Shown here piece by piece: positions 1-8,324 of a stretch of 64,000 nucleotides of DNA (the stretch's first letter is position 1; each line of letters opens with the position of its first letter). Position numbers and translations under genes: made by a program. Origin of the DNA: Marinobacterium aestuarii (lineage in GTDB: Bacteria > Pseudomonadota > Gammaproteobacteria > Pseudomonadales > Balneatricaceae); NCBI RefSeq assembly GCF_001651805.1, contig NZ_CP015839.1, forward strand, positions 868,001-932,000, written 5' to 3'. The notes below the pieces were generated by a model. That model was not told the origin of the DNA and did not search any database. It saw only the letters and a program-made list of their open reading frames with translations.

Positions 1-971
1 AGCACCCGCTCCATCAGCTTGTCCTTGATGCCTGCCTGAACAATCAGGCGGGAACCCGCCGAGCAGTTTTCACCCATGTTCCAGAAGGCGGCGGCGACAA
101 CCTGGGCGGCAACTTTATCCAGGTCTTCGGCATCATCCAGCACGATGCAGGGGTTCTTGCCACCGAGTTCCAGCACCACTTCCTTGATGTTGGAGTCGGC
201 CGAGTAGCGCAGAAAACGACGGCCGGTCTGGGTTGAGCCGGTAAAGGTCACCATGTCGATGTCCATGTGGCTGCCAATCGCCTCACCCACGACACTGCCG
301 CTGCCGGTCACTATATTCAGCACGCCATCGGGCAGGCCGGCCTGGGTTGCCAGCTCGGCAACACGCAACGCCGTCAGTGACGTCTGGGCGGCAGGCTTTA
401 CGATCATGCAGCAGCCCGCTGCCAGTGCGGGCGCGATTTTCCACGCCAGCATCAGGATCGGGAAGTTCCAGGGCAGTACGGCGCCAACAACACCAACGGG
501 TTCACGTACCACCATGGCGACGGCGTCGTTACCGACCGGTGCTGTCTGGTCGTATATTTTATCCATCAGCTCGGCGTGCCAGCTGATGGTGTGTGCCACT
601 TCCGGAATATCGATGGTGACGCAGTCAAGAATGGGCTTGCCGGAATCGATGCTTTCCAGCACAGCCAGCTCATTGGCGTTCTCCTCAATCAGTTTGCTGA
701 ACTGAAGCAATACGTTCTTGCGCTCCGTTGGGTGACGCTTGCTCCAGACGCCGCTGTCAAATGCCGCGCGTGCCTTGGCAACGGCAAAATCGACATCGGC
801 AACCGTACAGGCCGCAATTTGGGTAATCAGCTCGCCGGTGGCCGGGTTCGTTACGGAGATGGTTTCCCCGTTGCTGGAGGGCCGGAAGCCGCCATTAACG
901 AAGCTCATGGAGGGAGGCGTCAGCTGGGCAGCAATTGCTTTATATTCTTCAACAGTCAGCAGGGCAGTCAT
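1..971 (-). CDS. Aldehyde dehydrogenase (C-terminus beyond the left edge)
   Basis: NAD(P)-dependent aldehyde dehydrogenase superfamily; oxidises an aldehyde to the acid in the cytoplasm. About 323 N-terminal residues are present and the frame runs off the left edge. Visible motifs are the PWNFP segment with Asn169, the KPA segment with Lys192, the general base Glu268 in LELGGKNP and the catalytic Cys303 in GENCSAG, all at the usual ALDH spacing, so the enzyme should be active. Its ATG overlaps the last base of the upstream lyase stop codon (TAATG), so the two genes are translationally coupled. The pairing with a DapA-family enzyme is known for pathways that end in 2-oxoglutarate semialdehyde (glucarate, hydroxyproline). 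That substrate is an inference; the family assignment is secure. Confidence 0.92.
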   Translation of the reverse strand, partial: MTALLTVEEYKAIAAQLTPPSMSFVNGGFRPSSNGETISVTNPATGELITQIAACTVADVDFAVAKARAAFDSGVWSKRHPTERKNVLLQFSKLIEENANELAVLESIDSGKPILDCVTIDIPEVAHTISWHAELMDKIYDQTAPVGNDAVAMVVREPVGVVGAVLPWNFPILMLAWKIAPALAAGCCMIVKPAAQTSLTALRVAELATQAGLPDGVLNIVTGSGSVVGEAIGSHMDIDMVTFTGSTQTGRRFLRYSADSNIKEVVLELGGKNPCIVLDDAEDLDKVAAQVVAAAFWNMGENCSAGSRLIVQAGIKDKLMERV

Positions 972-1879
972 TACTTGGCCTCCGAAACAATGTCAGCGAT
1001 ATTCTGTTTCAACTGTTCAACCACCTGAGCCATGGCGGTTTTCTCCTGATCGCTCAGGCCCAGTAGCGGTTTGCGGACGTCGCCGGCAAAGCGGCCGTCC
1101 AGGGTTACGCCATGTTTGACGCTTTGAATGAATTTTCCGCCCTGTTCCAGCACGCTCATCAACGGCATCATTGCTGCCATGATGCGACGGCCTTTGGCAA
1201 AGTCGTTTTCCAGCACGCAGGCGGTATAGAGTGCACCGTGTTCTTTGGGCAGGAAGTTGGAACCGGCGCAAACCCAGCTTTTGGCACCCCAGGCAAAAAA
1301 TTCCAGTGCCTGGTCATCCATGCCGCAGGCAACCTGGATGTTCGGGTAATCATTCATCAGCATATGCAGGCGGTTGATGTCGCCAGAGCTCTCTTTAATG
1401 CCGCAGAAATTGGATGATTCGGAAATCAGGTCAAAGAACTCGGCGTCCATGTTTATGCCCATCCGGTCTGGATAGTTATAAAGCATGATGGGCAGGTTGG
1501 CTGCGCGGTCAATTGTCAGTGCGTGCTGTGCCAATTCCTGCTGCGTCGGCAGCGAATAGGGCGGCGTTGCAACCAGAATAACATCGGCCTCATGTTTGAC
1601 AGCCGCTTCTGCCAGCTTCACCGAGGCTGCAGGGTCGATTGATCCGGTTCCGAAGATGATCTGTAAGTTATTGCCGCAGATCTGACGTGCAATTTTCAGT
1701 AATTCAACACGCTCTTCGTGGCTCTCTACATAATACTCGCCCGTGGTGCCGCCAATCATAAGACCCTGAACGCCGGACTCAAGCAGATACTGTACATGGG
1801 CTGCATAGGCATCGTAATCGATGGAATAGTCTGCCTTGAAAGGCGTAATTACCGGCGTGTAAATTCCTTCGAAGTGCAT
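971..1879 (-). CDS. DapA/dihydrodipicolinate synthase-family lyase or deaminase
   Basis: 302-residue class I aldolase-type TIM barrel of the DHDPS/N-acetylneuraminate lyase family. It shows the substrate carboxylate loop GGTTGE (residues 43-48), the proton-relay Tyr in LYNYP (Tyr134) and the Schiff-base Lys162 in GIKES. Family members include DHDPS, KDG aldolase, ketodeoxyglucarate dehydratase and pyrroline-4-hydroxy-2-carboxylate deaminase; sequence alone does not separate these by eye. It is first in an operon with the aldehyde dehydrogenase. A palindromic operator lies about 135 bp upstream (2015-2029). Because its neighbours handle quaternary amines, a deaminase role in hydroxyproline-type catabolism is more likely than lysine biosynthesis, but this is inference. 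Confidence 0.9.
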   Translation of the reverse strand: MHFEGIYTPVITPFKADYSIDYDAYAAHVQYLLESGVQGLMIGGTTGEYYVESHEERVELLKIARQICGNNLQIIFGTGSIDPAASVKLAEAAVKHEADVILVATPPYSLPTQQELAQHALTIDRAANLPIMLYNYPDRMGINMDAEFFDLISESSNFCGIKESSGDINRLHMLMNDYPNIQVACGMDDQALEFFAWGAKSWVCAGSNFLPKEHGALYTACVLENDFAKGRRIMAAMMPLMSVLEQGGKFIQSVKHGVTLDGRFAGDVRKPLLGLSDQEKTAMAQVVEQLKQNIADIVSEAK

Positions 1880-2014
1880 ATTATTTAACCTTCGTTATGA
1901 TTGTCGTGTCCGAATTGGCGCGAAGTTAAAAGGTATAAACCTGATAAACCGCGGATGGGAAAATTCTAAGAGGGGAGTGGAAAAGCCACAATCAACCTTT
2001 TTATCGCAAATAGC

Positions 2015-2029
2015 ATAACGATAGGTTAT
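2015..2029. promoter_or_regulatory. Candidate LysR operator upstream of the lyase/ALDH operon
   Basis: 15-bp palindrome ATAACGATAGGTTAT (ATAAC-N5-GTTAT, fits the T-N11-A LysR box). The same arms recur at 4846-4860 before the ABC transporter and, degenerate, at 3278-3292 beside the LysR gene. Confidence 0.6.
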
Positions 2030-2135
2030 CAGCCTCCAGAGGGTAGCAAACCCCGCTTACGCCCCGGTGCTGCTGTGCCGCCAATGGCTACCCGGGAGCC
2101 TTGGCGAGTGGTGTGCAGGAAGCCTTGATGCGCTA

Positions 2136-2165
2136 AGTAAAAACGGAGCCACCGCGGGGTGGCTC
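2136..2165 (-). terminator. Rho-independent terminator of the LysR gene
   Basis: An 8-bp perfect stem (GAGCCACC at 2146-2153 with GGTGGCTC at 2158-2165, 4-base loop) is followed on the minus strand by CGTTTTTAC. It lies about 130 bp after the LysR stop codon. The rest of the 1880-2295 gap holds only the operator at 2015; no further gene was seen. Confidence 0.65.
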
Positions 2166-2295
2166 GAGGACTGTTTTACAGGGGGGGTGCGTTCTTTGCC
2201 CGGCAGAGCCTGCACTCAGGGCCCCAGAAAACAGCCCATGGAAAGGCGAAGGCAATCGGGTGCCGCAGTGGCGACAGGGTTTTGCCGGCGGGCGG

Positions 2296-3240
2296 CTACT
2301 CGGTCGCAGATACCGCCGTGTGCTCTTTTTCTATGCACGCCAGCATCCAGTTACGGAACAGGCAGAAGGCTTCATTGTGGGTCTTGTTGTCGGCGTAGGT
2401 CAGGTAATGCAGTTTTTCCTTCAGCTCCACCACCGGTGTAACCGGTGCCACCAGGCGGCCGTCGGCCAGCAGAGGGGCTACCAGGTGGTGCCAGCCCAGG
2501 GTAACGCCCTGGTTGTTCAGCACCATCTGAATCAGCATGTTGTAGTCATTGGCATTGAACAGGTGGTAGCTGTCATCAATGCGGGCGTTGGCGCCTATCT
2601 CGAAAAACGAGAACCAGACGTTCCAGTCCAGGTGTTCCGCCACCTGGGAGCGGCCATAGGGGCTCAGGTTCAGCAACACGCTATCGCGCAGCCCCTCAAG
2701 GCTCGCCACTTCCGGGTGCTGGCGCAGGTACTCGGGGGTGCAGATCGGATAGATCAGGTCATGGAACAGCGGGATTGAGTGGTAGCCCTCGCGAGGGTCG
2801 GCGACCTTGTTGATGAATACGTCCGGTGCGACACCGGGCTCCATTTGCAGGAAGTTTTCCGTGGTCACGACGTTGAGGTCGATATCCGGGTTGGCGGTGA
2901 AGAATGCCGGCAGGCGACGGGACAGCCAGAGCGCGGAAAAGGCCGGCGTGCAGCAGATGGTCAGCATCTTCTTGCTGCTGCCAAGCCCCTGCACGCGTTC
3001 GGCGGCCTGGGCGATATTGACGAAGGACAGGTAGGCCGCATCGTAGAAGATGGCGCCGGCTTCGGTCAGCTCCACCGCACGCCCGGAGCGCTTGAACAGT
3101 TCGATCCCAAGGCTGGCCTCGAGTTCGCGAATCTGCCGGCTGATGGCCGCCTGGGTAACACACAGGGCTTCGGCCGCGCGGGTGAAATTCTGATATTTGG
3201 CGGCCGCCACAAATGACCTCACTGCTCTGAGTGAGGGCAT
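2296..3240 (-). CDS. LysR-family transcriptional regulator (GcvA-like)
   Basis: LysR-type activator/repressor with an N-terminal winged helix (LRAVRSFVAAAKYQNFTRAA, then the recognition helix around VTQAAISRQIRELE) and a C-terminal periplasmic-binding-like effector domain. An ATG also exists at 3279, adding 13 residues. I prefer the ATG at 3240 because LysR proteins normally begin a few residues before this helix, and because the 3279 start would sit inside the candidate operator at 3278-3292. It is divergent from the Rieske oxygenase gene. The recurring palindrome at three promoters suggests that it controls the Rieske gene, the ABC transporter and the lyase/ALDH operon. The effector is unknown; a betaine or a degradation intermediate is likely. 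Confidence 0.9.
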   Translation of the reverse strand: MPSLRAVRSFVAAAKYQNFTRAAEALCVTQAAISRQIRELEASLGIELFKRSGRAVELTEAGAIFYDAAYLSFVNIAQAAERVQGLGSSKKMLTICCTPAFSALWLSRRLPAFFTANPDIDLNVVTTENFLQMEPGVAPDVFINKVADPREGYHSIPLFHDLIYPICTPEYLRQHPEVASLEGLRDSVLLNLSPYGRSQVAEHLDWNVWFSFFEIGANARIDDSYHLFNANDYNMLIQMVLNNQGVTLGWHHLVAPLLADGRLVAPVTPVVELKEKLHYLTYADNKTHNEAFCLFRNWMLACIEKEHTAVSATE

Positions 3241-3277
3241 CTTGACCAATACCTTGTCCGGTTCTGCGTGTTTAACC

Positions 3278-3292
3278 ATAACGATACGTATT
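3278..3292. promoter_or_regulatory. Degenerate LysR operator in the LysR/Rieske divergent region
   Basis: ATAACGATACGTATT matches the left arm of the 2015 and 4846 palindromes exactly (ATAACGATA is identical to the first 9 bases of the 2015 site) and the right arm partly. It lies about 38 bp upstream of the preferred LysR start, a usual place for autoregulation. Confidence 0.5.
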
Positions 3293-3509
3293 TAATAACC
3301 TTGATAAAAAGTCGCTTTGCCCGATAGAGGGGCGCTTCTAGACTGGTTGCCATGATAAAAACGCCGGCTGGCGCCACGGCGCGTTCCCAAAGCAGCTTGC
3401 CATAAAGCAGCACGCGGGGACAGACGAGTAACAGATTCAGACCCTGTAGGTCAGAACGCCACGCCGGCGTAACAATAACCGCGAGCCCCGCTGTGACTGG
3501 AGTGAGGAA

Positions 3510-4721
3510 ATGACAACAAAAGCGAAGACACTGGCCCTGATCAATCAGCGCAAGCCACGCCATGCCCTGAGTAGCGAGCTCTATTCGGATGCCGACGTGT
3601 ATGAGCAGGATCTGGAGCAGATCTGGCACAAGGAGTGGATCTTTGCCGGTCACAGCTTCGAGATTCCCAAAGCCGGCGAATACCTGACACTGCAGATCGG
3701 CAAGTATCCGGTACTGGTGGTGCGCGATGCCAAGGGTGATGTGCGTGCCTTCCACAATGCCTGTCGTCACCGCGGTTCCCGTATCTGCTCCCAGGCCCAG
3801 GGCAAGGTGGCCAAGCTGGTGTGTCCTTACCACCGCTGGACCTACGACCTGGATGGCAAGCTGCTGTTTGCCGCCAATATGGGCGAGAACTTCAAGACCG
3901 ATGATCATGGCCTGGAACCGGTGCATTGTGAGGTGGTGAACAGCTATATCTATGTCTGTGTTGCCCCAGAGGCGCCGGATTTTGAAGCATTCCGCGCAGA
4001 AGTCGCGCCCTTTATCGAGCCCCACAACCTGGATAACTGCAAGGTGGCTTTCGAGTCCAACCTGGTAGAAAAGGGCAACTGGAAGCTGGTATTCGAGAAC
4101 AATCGCGAGTGCTATCACTGTGATGGTGCGCACCCGGAGCTGCTGAACTCCTTTATGGAAAACCTGGCCGTGGCCGGTGTCGGCGGTGCCGAAAGCGCAG
4201 AGCTGGTGGCCTACTGGGATCGCTGCGAGGCCGCCGGTCTGCCGAGTCGGCTGGTGATGGACCCGAACGGCTACCATCGCATGACGCGCATTCCGCTGTT
4301 CAAGGATGCCGTCAGCTACACCATGAACGGCAAGCCTGCGGTCAATGGGCGCCTGGATAACACCGATGAGGAAAACATTGGTGCCTTGTTGTATTTCCGC
4401 TATCCCTCTACCTGGAATCACTTTCTGGGCGATCATGCCCTGAGCTTCCGTATCCTGCCCCTGGGCGCGGGTGAAACCCTGGTAACCACCAAGTGGCTGG
4501 TGCCGGCCAGCGCCGAAGAGGGCAAGGATTACGACCTGGATAACCTCACCAAGGTCTGGCTGGCCACCAATGACCAGGATCGCCAGCTGGTGGAGGAAAC
4601 CTTCAGGGGTGTCAGTTCGCCATCCTATATTCCGGGCCCCTTCTCGGACCTGGCAGAGAACGGTGTTTGCCAGTTCGTTGACTGGTACTGCGCCACCATG
4701 CAGAAAAAACTGGCCGACTAA
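3510..4721 (+). CDS. Rieske non-haem iron oxygenase, GbcA/Stc2-type betaine demethylase
   Basis: Oxygenase component that oxidatively N-demethylates quaternary amines (glycine betaine, stachydrine and relatives) using electrons from a separate reductase. 403 residues, the usual size. The Rieske cluster ligands are Cys85/His87 (NACRHRG) and Cys105/His108 (CPYHRW). The mononuclear iron site is in ENNRECYHC-DGAHPE: His203 and His208, with Glu200 at the bridging position that is Asp in aromatic-ring dioxygenases. This Glu-x2-His-x4-His pattern is typical of the GbcA, Stc2 and CntA group. The start has GAGTGAGG upstream. No reductase gene (GbcB/Stc3/Stc4 type) lies in the window. The adjacent ProVWX-like transporter fits a quaternary-amine substrate. 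Which betaine is used cannot be told from sequence. Confidence 0.9.
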   Translation: MTTKAKTLALINQRKPRHALSSELYSDADVYEQDLEQIWHKEWIFAGHSFEIPKAGEYLTLQIGKYPVLVVRDAKGDVRAFHNACRHRGSRICSQAQGKVAKLVCPYHRWTYDLDGKLLFAANMGENFKTDDHGLEPVHCEVVNSYIYVCVAPEAPDFEAFRAEVAPFIEPHNLDNCKVAFESNLVEKGNWKLVFENNRECYHCDGAHPELLNSFMENLAVAGVGGAESAELVAYWDRCEAAGLPSRLVMDPNGYHRMTRIPLFKDAVSYTMNGKPAVNGRLDNTDEENIGALLYFRYPSTWNHFLGDHALSFRILPLGAGETLVTTKWLVPASAEEGKDYDLDNLTKVWLATNDQDRQLVEETFRGVSSPSYIPGPFSDLAENGVCQFVDWYCATMQKKLAD

Positions 4722-4845
4722 TCCTGTCTTTGGAGCCCCTGCGCCGGCTTGCCAGCTGGGCGCAGGGCAGTGAAGTACCTTTGCGGTTTTCACAGCCTTT
4801 TCCCTGTTGGCGGGTTTCCACCAAGGCTCGTCGGAAAATATCACC

Positions 4846-4860
4846 ATAACGCAAGGTTAT
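4846..4860. promoter_or_regulatory. Candidate LysR operator upstream of the ABC transporter
   Basis: ATAACGCAAGGTTAT has the same arms as the 2015-2029 palindrome with a different centre. A further half-site ATAACG lies at 4898-4903. The site is 174 bp upstream of the transporter ATG, in an AT-rich segment between the Rieske gene and the transporter. Confidence 0.6.
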
Positions 4861-5033
4861 GATTTAAACGCCACAAATGTCGTTGGACGCTAGGCCCATA
4901 ACGCCATAAATTATTGTGTAGCAAATAACAAAAACGTACTGGTTTATTGCAAGTAACAAGGCTCGGTAAAAGTTTTGTTGGTTGTATTTTTTTGCCATGA
5001 ACCCTGCGGAATAAAAAGTGAAACGAGGGATAC

Positions 5034-6215
5034 ATGACTAAGACAGATGAAATTCTCAGCATTAAGAATGTTTACAAGGTATTTGGGAATGAACCCGATA
5101 CTGCCATGCAAATGCTGGAAAAAGGCGCGGACAAAAACGAGATATTCGAAAAGACCGGTCAGGTTATTGGTGTTTTCGATGCCAGCTTCTCGGTTCGCAA
5201 AGGCGAAATTTTTGTCATCATGGGGTTGTCGGGCTCCGGCAAGTCCACCCTGGTGCGACTGCTCAACCGTCTGATCGAACCTACCGCCGGCAGTATCACG
5301 CTGAACGGCCGAGATATTACCCGCCTGGCGGACAAGGATCTGCTGGATGTAAGGCGCAAGGACATGAGCATGGTGTTTCAGTCCTTCGCGCTCATGCCCC
5401 ATATGAGTGTGCTGGAAAACGCCGCTTTCGGTCTGGAGATCTCCGGTGTACCTGAAGTCGAGCGCCATCGCCGTGCCCAGGATGCGCTGTCCCAGGTGGG
5501 CCTGGGTGAACACGGTGCCAGCTTCCCGCATCAGTTGTCTGGCGGCATGCAGCAACGCGTGGGCCTGGCCCGGGCGCTGACTAATGATCCCACCATTTTG
5601 CTGATGGACGAAGCCTTCTCGGCGCTGGATCCCTTGATCCGCTACGAGATGCAGGGCGAGCTGATCCGGCTGCAAAAGGAACAGGAACGCACCATCATCT
5701 TTATCTCCCACGATCTGGATGAAGCCATTCGTATTGGCGATCGCATCGCCATCATGGAAGGCGGGCGTATCGTCCAGATCGGCACCCCGCAGGAGATTCT
5801 GCGCAACCCTGCCGATGACTACGTCGAAACCTTTTTCAAGGGTGTGGATATCTCCAAGATCCTCAAGGCCGGCGATATTGCGCACAAAGACCCGCGCAGC
5901 CTGATCAAACTGAACGGCAGCGTCAGCCTGCTGGATGCCTCCGCCGATATTCAGTTTCGTTATCTGCTTGATGACCAGGAACAGTTGCAGGGCATCGTCA
6001 CCGGTGGCGATTTCGCCGGGCAAGCGCCGGACATGGCCGCGCTGGATGCGCTGAAAGTGGCTCAACCCCTGAGCATCCGCAGTGATACGCCGCTGCACGA
6101 GGTGATGACGCTGGTGGCCGACACGGCTTACCCGCTGCCGGTGCTGGACGGCCAGGGGGCTTTCCTGGGCACCATTTCGAAAAGCCTGCTGCTGCAGACG
6201 CTGAGCCATCAATAA
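5034..6215 (+). CDS. proV: ProV-like glycine betaine/proline ABC transporter ATPase
   Basis: ATP-binding subunit of a quaternary-amine uptake ABC transporter on the inner face of the membrane. 393 residues. Walker A is GLSGSGKST (64-72), the Q-loop is at Q116, the signature is LSGGMQQR (168-175) and Walker B is ILLMDEAFSALD (188-199), followed by the switch His in FISHDLDEA. The N-terminal extension before the Walker A strand and the C-terminal CBS pair (about 275-390) are typical of ProV/OpuAA. The ATG has GAAACGAGG upstream. It is the first gene of a three-gene operon with the permease and binding protein. It may serve nutrient uptake for the adjacent demethylase and not only osmoprotection. 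Confidence 0.93.
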   Translation: MTKTDEILSIKNVYKVFGNEPDTAMQMLEKGADKNEIFEKTGQVIGVFDASFSVRKGEIFVIMGLSGSGKSTLVRLLNRLIEPTAGSITLNGRDITRLADKDLLDVRRKDMSMVFQSFALMPHMSVLENAAFGLEISGVPEVERHRRAQDALSQVGLGEHGASFPHQLSGGMQQRVGLARALTNDPTILLMDEAFSALDPLIRYEMQGELIRLQKEQERTIIFISHDLDEAIRIGDRIAIMEGGRIVQIGTPQEILRNPADDYVETFFKGVDISKILKAGDIAHKDPRSLIKLNGSVSLLDASADIQFRYLLDDQEQLQGIVTGGDFAGQAPDMAALDALKVAQPLSIRSDTPLHEVMTLVADTAYPLPVLDGQGAFLGTISKSLLLQTLSHQ

Positions 6216-6242
6216 AACCGCCAGTTTTCAAGAGGACGTCAG

Positions 6243-7205
6243 ATGTCTGAATTCAGCTTGCTTGATCCGTTTCAGTATCTCCACCTTCCGCTGGGAGAGT
6301 GGGTCGAATCCATACTTAACTATCTGGTACAGAACTTCCGCGGTTTTTTCCGTGCCATTCGCTGGCCCATAGACCAGGTGCTCAACGGCATCGAATTTAC
6401 CCTGCAGTCACCACCGCCGCTGATCGGCATTGTGCTGGGCAGCCTGCTGGGCTGGCAGCTGGCGGGCAAGCGCATGGGTGTGTTCTGCGCCATCACGCTG
6501 TTTTTCCTGGGTCTGATCGGGGTCTGGTCCGAGTCCATGACGACCCTGTCCCTGGTACTGACTTCGGTCTTTTTCTGTGCCCTGTTCGGTGTGCCCCTGG
6601 GCATTGTCTGTGCCCGCAGTGACCGGGCCGAGCGCTTCGTGCGCCCCGCACTGGATGCCATGCAGACACTGCCGGCCTTCGTTTACCTGGTACCGGTGGT
6701 CATGCTGTTTGGTATCGGCAATGTGCCGGGTGTGCTGGTGACCATTATCTTTGCGCTGCCGCCGCTGGTGCGCCTGACCAACCTGGGCATCCGCCAGGTG
6801 CCGGACGACAAGGTGGAAGCCGGCCGCGCCTTTGGCTGTACGCCACGGCAGATGCTGTTCAAGGTACAGCTGCCACTGGCCATGCCCACCATCATGGCGG
6901 GCCTGAACCAGACGCTGATGCTGTCCCTGTCCATGGTGGTAATCGCCTCCATGATCGCCGTGGGCGGGCTTGGCCAGATGGTGCTGCGTGGTATCGGCCG
7001 TCTGGACATGGGGCTTGCCACCGTCGGTGGTGTGGGCCTGGTCTTGCTGGCCATCTTCCTCGATCGCCTGACCCAGGCTATCGGTGAGCGCTCCGATGTC
7101 AGCAATACCCTGCGCTGGTACGAAAGCGGTCCCGTTGGTATCTGTGTGCGCCTGTTTCGCAGCCTTCGCGGTACCCGCAACACAACAGTACGAACCAACC
7201 CTTAA
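6243..7205 (+). CDS. proW: ProW-like glycine betaine/proline ABC transporter permease
   Basis: Integral membrane subunit, 320 residues, that forms the translocation path of the quaternary-amine transporter. Several hydrophobic helices are visible from about residue 60 to 275, with the BPD-type EAA loop around [21 protein letters not shown]. The soluble N-terminal stretch (about 45 residues, carrying [13 protein letters not shown]) is typical of ProW. It starts 27 bp after proV with AGAGGACG upstream of the ATG. Confidence 0.93.
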   Translation: MSEFSLLDPFQYLHLPLGEWVESILNYLVQNFRGFFRAIRWPIDQVLNGIEFTLQSPPPLIGIVLGSLLGWQLAGKRMGVFCAITLFFLGLIGVWSESMTTLSLVLTSVFFCALFGVPLGIVCARSDRAERFVRPALDAMQTLPAFVYLVPVVMLFGIGNVPGVLVTIIFALPPLVRLTNLGIRQVPDDKVEAGRAFGCTPRQMLFKVQLPLAMPTIMAGLNQTLMLSLSMVVIASMIAVGGLGQMVLRGIGRLDMGLATVGGVGLVLLAIFLDRLTQAIGERSDVSNTLRWYESGPVGICVRLFRSLRGTRNTTVRTNP

Positions 7206-7233
7206 AACAAGAAACACAACCAGGAGTACGCCC

Positions 7234-8259
7234 ATGCGCACCCAACTCGATACATTTATTAGTCGCACCCGCAGTGTCACCGCGGCCGTTTCCCTCGGCG
7301 CCCTTTTGCTCAGCGGTGCAACCCAGGCGAGCGAGCTGCCCGGCAAGGGTGAGTCTGTAACGCCGATTTTCCCGAGCATCGCCGAAGAGCGTTTTCGCGG
7401 TGAGGTGGCCATCGCCGGCCTGAAGGAACTGGGGTATGACGTTAAAGAGCCCAAGGAGACCGAATACGCCACCATGATGATGGCGCTGTCCTACGGCGAT
7501 GCCGACTTCAGCGTGCACCTGTGGGACAAGCTGCACGATACCTTCTACCAGAAGGCCGGTGGCGACGAGACCATGATCAAGACCGGCAGTATTATTCCGG
7601 GCGTTCTGCAGGGATACCTGATCGACAAGAAAACCGCTGAACAGTACGACATCAAGTCGATTGCCGACCTGAAAAAACCTGACATCGCCAAGCTGTTCGA
7701 TTCCAACGACGACGGCAAGGCCGATCTCACCGGCTGCAACCCGGGCTGGGGCTGCGAGCTGATTATCGACCACCACATGCAGGCCTACGGCCTGGAAGAC
7801 ACCGTGACCCATAACCGCGGCTCCTACTTCGCCCTGATGGCCGATACCATCGCCCGTTACAGGGAAGGTAAGCCGGTGCTGTATTTTACCTGGGTGCCGC
7901 AGTGGATCGCCGGTGTACTGGTGGAAGGTGAAGACGTGGTCTGGCTGGAAGTGCCCTACACCGATCTGCCCGATGGCAAGAACGACATCAACACCTCCTA
8001 CGAAGGCAAGAACCTCGGCTTTGCCGTCGACCAGGTCATGGCCGTGATGGGGCGCGAGTTTGCTGAAGCGCATCCGGCGGCCAGGTCCTTCCTGTCCCAG
8101 GTGCAGATTTCCACCGCTGACGAAAGCGCCCAGAACCTGAAGATGCAGGACGGTGAAAAGTCCGTTGAAGATATCAAGCGTCACGCCCAGGAATGGATAG
8201 CCGCGCACCGTGACCAGTTCGATAGTTGGCTGACCCAGGCACGCACCGCGTCCAACTGA
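7234..8259 (+). CDS. proX: ProX-like glycine betaine-binding periplasmic protein
   Basis: Substrate-binding protein of the ABC transporter. 341 residues from the ATG at 7234, which has CAGGAGT upstream; longer in-frame versions overlap proW and lack this site. A signal peptide is visible (basic start, hydrophobic VSLGALLLSG, cleavage near TQASE). The mature part belongs to the OpuAC/ProX fold, with a Cys pair in TGCNPGWGCEL and the aromatic-rich segment YFTWVPQW that in this family forms the cation-pi cage for the trimethylammonium group. It ends just before a strong terminator. Confidence 0.93.
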   Translation: MRTQLDTFISRTRSVTAAVSLGALLLSGATQASELPGKGESVTPIFPSIAEERFRGEVAIAGLKELGYDVKEPKETEYATMMMALSYGDADFSVHLWDKLHDTFYQKAGGDETMIKTGSIIPGVLQGYLIDKKTAEQYDIKSIADLKKPDIAKLFDSNDDGKADLTGCNPGWGCELIIDHHMQAYGLEDTVTHNRGSYFALMADTIARYREGKPVLYFTWVPQWIAGVLVEGEDVVWLEVPYTDLPDGKNDINTSYEGKNLGFAVDQVMAVMGREFAEAHPAARSFLSQVQISTADESAQNLKMQDGEKSVEDIKRHAQEWIAAHRDQFDSWLTQARTASN

Positions 8260-8279
8260 GTACCAGGCAGGTCTTTTTG

Positions 8280-8302
8280 GGGGCCTTCGGGCCCCTTTTT
8301 TT
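8280..8302 (+). terminator. Rho-independent terminator of the proVWX operon
   Basis: Stem GGGGCC/GGCCCC with a TTCG tetraloop (8280-8295), followed by seven T residues. It lies 20 bp after the binding-protein stop codon. Confidence 0.9.
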
Positions 8303-8324
8303 GTCTTCAGGCTGAGATAGCACC

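Noticed and set aside
3219-4847. 542-residue open frame on the minus strand opposite the Rieske gene
   Set aside because: Fully antisense to a clear enzyme gene, no ribosome site and no recognisable domain; a shadow caused by codon bias.
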